NCBI GenBank assembly: GCA_023459435.1
Contig: JAEWUL010000118.1
Coordinates: forward strand, 1-9,449
DNA from: Bacteroidota bacterium
GTDB lineage: Bacteria; Bacteroidota; Bacteroidia; Bacteroidales; WCHB1-69
Reading direction: 5' to 3'
DNA length: 9,449 nt
Shown: in pieces, positions 5,840-9,449 of the stretch
Numbering within the stretch: the first letter of the stretch is position 1
Layout: each line of letters begins with the position of its first letter
Position numbers and translations under genes: made by a program
Notes under the pieces: model-generated
The model's input: the letters and a program-made list of their open reading frames with translations, nothing else
What the model was told of the DNA's origin: nothing
Database searches by the model: none

Positions 5840-6889
5840 CTATTCCATCTCCTTATGTCTGGAATAGGCTCTCCATTTTTCTAGAACACTACTGAAGTCC
5901 TGAGGTAATTCAGAGTCAAAAAACAGATATTGTTCAGTAGTTGGATGGATAAATCCCAATTGTTTGGCATGAAGCGCTTGTCGTGGGATGATTTGAAAAC
6001 AGTTTTGAATGTATTGTTTATATTTTGAGAATGTGGTTCCTTTAATAATCTGATCACCACCGTAAGTTGTATCATTGAATAAAGGATGCCCCAATGATTT
6101 CATGTGAATACGGATCTGATGGGTTCTTCCGGTTTCTAAAACACACTCAACCAATGTTACATAACCAAACCGTTCCACTACTTTCCAATGTGTAATCGCA
6201 TGTCTCCCCTGATCCCCTTCCGGAAATGTAGTCATCACTAATCTATCTTTGGGATTTCTCCCTACATGTGCATTGATGGTTCCCTCATCCTCTTTAAAAT
6301 CACCCCAAACCAGGGCGTAATACTTGCGATCAATGGTGTGATTGAAAAACTGCTTTGCCAGATGGATCTGAGCCCACTCATTTTTGGCTACAATGATGAT
6401 CCCTGAAGTGTTTTTGTCAATTCGGTGAACCAGATAAGGCTTCATATCTTCACCTGTTTTGGTTTTTTTACCCTGAAAACGGAATGTCAAAGCATTTACC
6501 AGTGTCCCGGTGTAGTTTCCAAAACCGGGATGAACGACCAGTCCAGCTTCTTTGTTGATCAGGATCACATCATCATCCTCATACACCACATCCAACGGGA
6601 TATCTTCAGCAATGATCTCAATCTCACGCGGTGGATTGGGCATCAAAACAGAGATCTGATCTAATGGTTTAACCCTATAATTTGATTTTTCAGGTAGTCC
6701 GTTTACCAATATACAGTTTGCTTTGACAGCATTCTGAATTTTATTTCGGGAAGTGTTGGGTATCAAACCAAGTAGATATTTATCCATACGTGTCAAACTT
6801 TGACCTCTATCTACTTCAAAATTAAAATGTTCGTACAATTCCTCTTTTTCTTCGTTTCCGGATAAGGAATCCGTTAGCTCTTCATTCAT
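5840..6889 (-). CDS. rluD: 23S rRNA pseudouridine synthase, RluD family
   Basis: A 349-residue RluA/RluD-family enzyme that converts uridine to pseudouridine in RNA; family members modify helix 69 of 23S rRNA. An S4 RNA-binding domain lies at about 33-80 (RMDKYLLGL, SRNKIQNAVKANCILVNG). The catalytic motif HRIDKNTSG (155-163) places the essential Asp at 158. A second family motif, TGRTHQIRIHMKSLGHPL, is at 253-270. I chose the ATG at 6889 because the protein then begins MNEELTDSLSG, typical of Bacteroidota members, and sits 40 bases after kdsD. The frame is open to an ATG at 6973, but that would overlap kdsD and add a non-conserved, basic 28-residue extension. It is the last gene of the minus-strand operon and converges on the T9SS gene with 13 bases between stops. 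RluA or RluC are alternatives; length and the N-terminal S4 domain favour RluD. Confidence 0.9.
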   Translation of the reverse strand: MNEELTDSLSGNEEKEELYEHFNFEVDRGQSLTRMDKYLLGLIPNTSRNKIQNAVKANCILVNGLPEKSNYRVKPLDQISVLMPNPPREIEIIAEDIPLDVVYEDDDVILINKEAGLVVHPGFGNYTGTLVNALTFRFQGKKTKTGEDMKPYLVHRIDKNTSGIIIVAKNEWAQIHLAKQFFNHTIDRKYYALVWGDFKEDEGTINAHVGRNPKDRLVMTTFPEGDQGRHAITHWKVVERFGYVTLVECVLETGRTHQIRIHMKSLGHPLFNDTTYGGDQIIKGTTFSKYKQYIQNCFQIIPRQALHAKQLGFIHPTTEQYLFFDSELPQDFSSVLEKWRAYSRHKEME

Positions 6890-6929
6890 TGAAATTCTCT
6901 TTTTATGGTGAATACTAAAAATGGGAATT

Positions 6930-7889
6930 TTAATAAATGCCCTCTTTAATGATATCGTGAAGGTGTAATACACCTAAAAAAAATCCTTGTTCATCAACAA
7001 CAAAAATGCTGGTGATATTTTTCTTTTTCATCAACTCCAGTGCCTCGACAGCCAAAACATCTTCTGTTAATGTTTTAGGGTTGGCAGACATCACATCTCT
7101 GGCCAATAGAGTAGAGTAGTCCGTGTGTTTTTCTAACATCCTCCGTAAGTCACCATCAGTAATACACCCTACAACCCTGTTTTGATCAGTAACGGCTGTT
7201 ATCCCCAACCTTTTTCCCGATATTTCAAGGATCACATTGGGCATAGGGGAGGAGAGATGCACCTCCGGTTTCTCATTCAAACGGTAAAGATCTCTAACTC
7301 TGGTATATAAACGTTTTCCTAACATACCCCCCGGATGGTACTTCGCAAAATCCTGTGAGGTAAACCCTCTTAATTCGATCAAACAACTCGCTAATGCATC
7401 CCCGATTACCAGCTGAGCCGTGGAACTGCATGTGGGCGCCAGGTTGTTTGGACAAGCTTCTTTCTCAATGGAACAATCCAAAACATAATCAGCTTCTTTC
7501 CCTAAAAATGAATCAGGATCCCCAACAATGGCTATAATTTTATTCCCACTCATCTTGAAGAATGGCATCAAAACAGATATCTCAGGGGTGTTGCCACTTT
7601 TGGAGAGACACAAAACCACATCATCCGGTTGAATGATCCCTAAGTCACCATGTATCGCTTCAGCCGCATGCATGAAAATAGCAGGAGTACCCGTAGAATT
7701 AAAAGTGGCCACAATCTTTTGTCCAATAATAGCACTTTTCCCGATCCCGGTTACAATAATACGCCCTTTTGCATTTAAAATGACCTCTAAACTCTTTTCA
7801 AAATCTTCATTGATAAGATCTTTCATTCTAATAATCGCATCTGCTTCCTCTTGTAAAACTTGCTTAGCACGCGCTATCATATCTTTCAT
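6930..7889 (-). CDS. kdsD: D-arabinose-5-phosphate isomerase (KdsD/GutQ/KpsF family)
   Basis: A 319-residue sugar-phosphate isomerase that interconverts ribulose-5-phosphate and arabinose-5-phosphate, the first step toward KDO for LPS. An N-terminal SIS domain carries TGIGKSAIIGQK (47-58), the AIHGDLG loop (78-84) and SKSGNTPE (96-103). Two CBS domains follow, at about 200-255 and 263-319. The residues important in E. coli KdsD (K59, H88, E111, H193, from memory) fall at K51, H80, E103 and H185 with a constant offset of eight, so the active site looks intact. The start codon overlaps the queG stop by four bases (ATGA), suggesting translational coupling. Which of the KdsD, GutQ or KpsF roles it serves cannot be told from sequence alone, but with no capsule or sugar-alcohol genes nearby the housekeeping role is likeliest. 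Confidence 0.93.
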   Translation of the reverse strand: MKDMIARAKQVLQEEADAIIRMKDLINEDFEKSLEVILNAKGRIIVTGIGKSAIIGQKIVATFNSTGTPAIFMHAAEAIHGDLGIIQPDDVVLCLSKSGNTPEISVLMPFFKMSGNKIIAIVGDPDSFLGKEADYVLDCSIEKEACPNNLAPTCSSTAQLVIGDALASCLIELRGFTSQDFAKYHPGGMLGKRLYTRVRDLYRLNEKPEVHLSSPMPNVILEISGKRLGITAVTDQNRVVGCITDGDLRRMLEKHTDYSTLLARDVMSANPKTLTEDVLAVEALELMKKKNITSIFVVDEQGFFLGVLHLHDIIKEGIY

Positions 7890-8800
7890 TGTTGTCTGTT
7901 TTTGATAAACTGAATCATCTTTGCATACCCTTTTGAACCTATTGACGTGTTAGAAAAATAGGCTTCAAAAACCTCTTTGGTTAAATTTTCAAAATCGGAA
8001 TCTTGAAAGTGCAAAAATAGGGAAGAATTGGCAATCGCCAACTCACTAATGGTCGTTTTTTTGTTTTTTGGACACACTTCCTGGCAAATATCACATCCAT
8101 AAATCCATGAATGCTCCTTAATTAACTCAAAATCAGGTGTTTTATTGGAAAGCGTCTGGTAGGATAAACATTTCCGTGCATCAATAACATACGGTTTTAT
8201 AATCGCTTTTGTTGGGCACATTTCCAGACAACGTTGGCAAGTTCCACACGAATCCTTATCTGAATCATGGGGCTCGTCATATTGGTCCATCTCCTGATCC
8301 AATAAAAGGATCCCTATAAAGTAGAAAGAGCCACTCGGCGTAATCAATAATCCATTTTTCCCATAATGCCCAACTCCTGATTTCACAGCCCAGTTTTTTT
8401 CGGAAATTCTTCCTGAATCTACAGAAATTTTGTACTGAAAATCACCGTTTTTCTCTTTCATTTTTTCCACCACCTCCTCAAGCTTCTCTTTCATCAGGTG
8501 GTGATAATCCCTTACGAAAGCATATCTTGAAATGCGATAGGAGGATTGTAGCGTTTTTCCCGTGTTGTAATTGAAAAGAACTACTACTACAGATCTACAA
8601 GTAGGTAAAATGGTCCGGATATCAAAACGTTCCGCAATATTTCGTTCCAGATAACTCATGTTCCCATGAAATCCAGATGCAATAGAATCCTGAAATAGCT
8701 TTTTTTCATCTGAAAAATCTACAACAGGAGCTATTCCACAATACGTAAAACCCGCATCAAGTGTGATTTTTTTGATGTAACTATTTGATAATAAATCCAT
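7886..8800 (-). CDS. queG: Epoxyqueuosine reductase QueG (short form)
   Basis: A 304-residue cobalamin-dependent iron-sulfur enzyme that reduces epoxyqueuosine to queuosine at the tRNA wobble position. The N-terminal catalytic half has the family pattern FHGNMSYLERN (44-54), the VDSG motif with the putative proton-donor Asp129 (B. subtilis D134 equivalent, from memory), and GHYGKNGLLI (144-153). The ferredoxin-like part provides two [4Fe-4S] clusters from CGTCQRCLEMCP (C185, 188, 191, 195), C211, and CDICQEVCP (C236, 239, 243). The protein ends about 60 residues after the last cluster motif, so the HEAT-like C-terminal extension of the longer (about 380-residue) forms is missing; short forms are usual in Bacteroidota as far as I recall. 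After VDSG the usual Pro-x-x-Glu-Arg-Ala-Trp stretch reads RISEKNW, a divergence to note. It starts three bases after the DUF4292 stop and overlaps kdsD by four bases. Confidence 0.9.
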   Translation of the reverse strand: MDLLSNSYIKKITLDAGFTYCGIAPVVDFSDEKKLFQDSIASGFHGNMSYLERNIAERFDIRTILPTCRSVVVVLFNYNTGKTLQSSYRISRYAFVRDYHHLMKEKLEEVVEKMKEKNGDFQYKISVDSGRISEKNWAVKSGVGHYGKNGLLITPSGSFYFIGILLLDQEMDQYDEPHDSDKDSCGTCQRCLEMCPTKAIIKPYVIDARKCLSYQTLSNKTPDFELIKEHSWIYGCDICQEVCPKNKKTTISELAIANSSLFLHFQDSDFENLTKEVFEAYFSNTSIGSKGYAKMIQFIKNRQQ

Positions 8801-8803
8801 TTT

Positions 8804-9449
8804 CTATTTGATATCTATGAAACGGAAACTATCAGGAATCGTGATCGATGTAGGCCCTGGAGTGTTAAATTTAATACTCCTTATCCCTAAATTAATTGAT
8901 ATATCTGTTGTTTCAAGCTGAAGTTGATTGAAAAATGGTAAGCTATCAACAGGTTGATAATCAGAATAATATATTGATATTTTTCTGTTGATCGATTTGA
9001 TTGTAATCTGATTCTCAATCAGTTGATCCTGCTCGTTAAGGGTCATTTTCTGAATCAGATATAGATTTGAACTTTTCTCTTTTCTGGAGTGGGAATGTAA
9101 AACGGTTTGATTATCCGTTTGTGTTATAATGAAATTATGGTCAAAGTTTTTGAAGTCTTTGCCATTCAACATAGCCTGAATCATATCAAAAGTGATTTCT
9201 ACCCCTGCAATCATTCTAAAAAAATGGTAGCCCCCTTTGTAATACGTTTTGTTCAGCTTATTCACATAAACAATCTCTGATGGAGTCAAAACAAATCTGA
9301 CAATCTCAATGCCGGCAATATTGACATTTAAGTAAATGATACTGTCGGTTTTATTGACAAAAAACAGGTTGCATTCCCCAGCATTTCCCTTAAACGTATA
9401 ATGGGCTTTGGCTCTGTAACTAACCCAGGAGTAAGGATAGTTTGTTAAT
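8804..9449 (-). CDS. DUF4292 (LolA-like) protein, 5' partial
   Basis: 214 codons of an open frame run off the right edge of the window, so the N-terminus (probably a lipoprotein signal) is missing. The visible protein starts LTNYPYSWVSYRAKAHYTFK and continues through IYLNVNIAGIEIVRFVLTPSEIVYVNKLNKTYY. This is the pattern of DUF4292: a β-rich, LolA/LolB-like fold in which 'D-S-I-h-h-x-V...GIE-h-h-R-h-h-h-T-P' is followed by 'N-K-L-N-K-T-Y-Y', then GVEITFDMIQAMLNG. The second half is alternating β strands ending FRFIDIK. A TTG at 9289 is in frame but internal to the conserved region and not the start. It is the first visible gene of the operon with queG, kdsD and rluD. A role in lipid or lipoprotein handling at the outer membrane is inferred from the fold only; the function is not established. 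Confidence 0.82.
   Translation of the reverse strand, partial: LTNYPYSWVSYRAKAHYTFKGNAGECNLFFVNKTDSIIYLNVNIAGIEIVRFVLTPSEIVYVNKLNKTYYKGGYHFFRMIAGVEITFDMIQAMLNGKDFKNFDHNFIITQTDNQTVLHSHSRKEKSSNLYLIQKMTLNEQDQLIENQITIKSINRKISIYYSDYQPVDSLPFFNQLQLETTDISINLGIRSIKFNTPGPTSITIPDSFRFIDIK

Noticed and set aside
6890..6973. An upstream ATG at 6973 for rluD
   Set aside because: It would overlap the end of kdsD by 44 bases and add a basic, non-conserved leader. The ATG at 6889 gives a typical family N-terminus.
9289..9291. TTG at 9289 as the start of the last minus-strand gene
   Set aside because: The same frame is open to the window edge and the upstream translation continues the DUF4292 pattern, so the gene is simply cut by the edge.

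Overview
The window looks like a chromosomal segment of an anaerobic or fermentative member of the Bacteroidota. Four observations support this: a secreted protein with a type IX secretion (Por) C-terminal sorting domain, a DUF4292 protein (a family I know from Bacteroidota), a promoter box of the TAnnTTTG type, and start codons that mostly lack strong Shine-Dalgarno sequences. The DNA is AT-rich throughout, except for one GC-rich structured intergenic element. Genus cannot be read from the sequence.

Layout, left to right. (1) Positions 1-2804, plus strand: an electron-bifurcating [FeFe]-hydrogenase operon in the order hydB (NuoF-like, 5' end missing) - hydA (catalytic subunit) - hydC (NuoE-like), closed by a clear intrinsic terminator at 2823-2852. 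The three proteins should form a soluble complex coupling NADH and reduced ferredoxin oxidation to H2 production, or the reverse. (2) 2864-3232: fluC/crcB, a fluoride channel whose start codon lies only 11 bases past the terminator T-tract. (3) 3233-3834: a 602-base gene-free stretch. It holds a GC-rich structured RNA-like element resembling Flavo-1, a hairpin terminator, an AT-rich MITE-like element with 41-base imperfect inverted ends, and a Bacteroidota-type promoter. (4) 3835-5826: a T9SS-exported protein with a seven-blade YCF48-type propeller that seems to be inserted inside an Ig/PKD-like domain. (5) 5840-9449, minus strand: a tightly packed operon, read right to left, of a DUF4292 (LolA-like) protein truncated by the window edge, queG (tRNA queuosine), kdsD (KDO/LPS synthesis) and rluD (rRNA pseudouridine). 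It converges on the T9SS gene with only 13 bases between stop codons.

Functionally this is mostly core metabolism and housekeeping: redox balance through H2, fluoride tolerance, LPS precursor synthesis and RNA modification. The accessory content is limited to the surface-protein gene and the intergenic elements before it. I found no convincing evidence of a new multi-gene system. The most interesting parts are the intergenic elements, the terminator/fluC junction and the nested domain architecture of the secreted protein.
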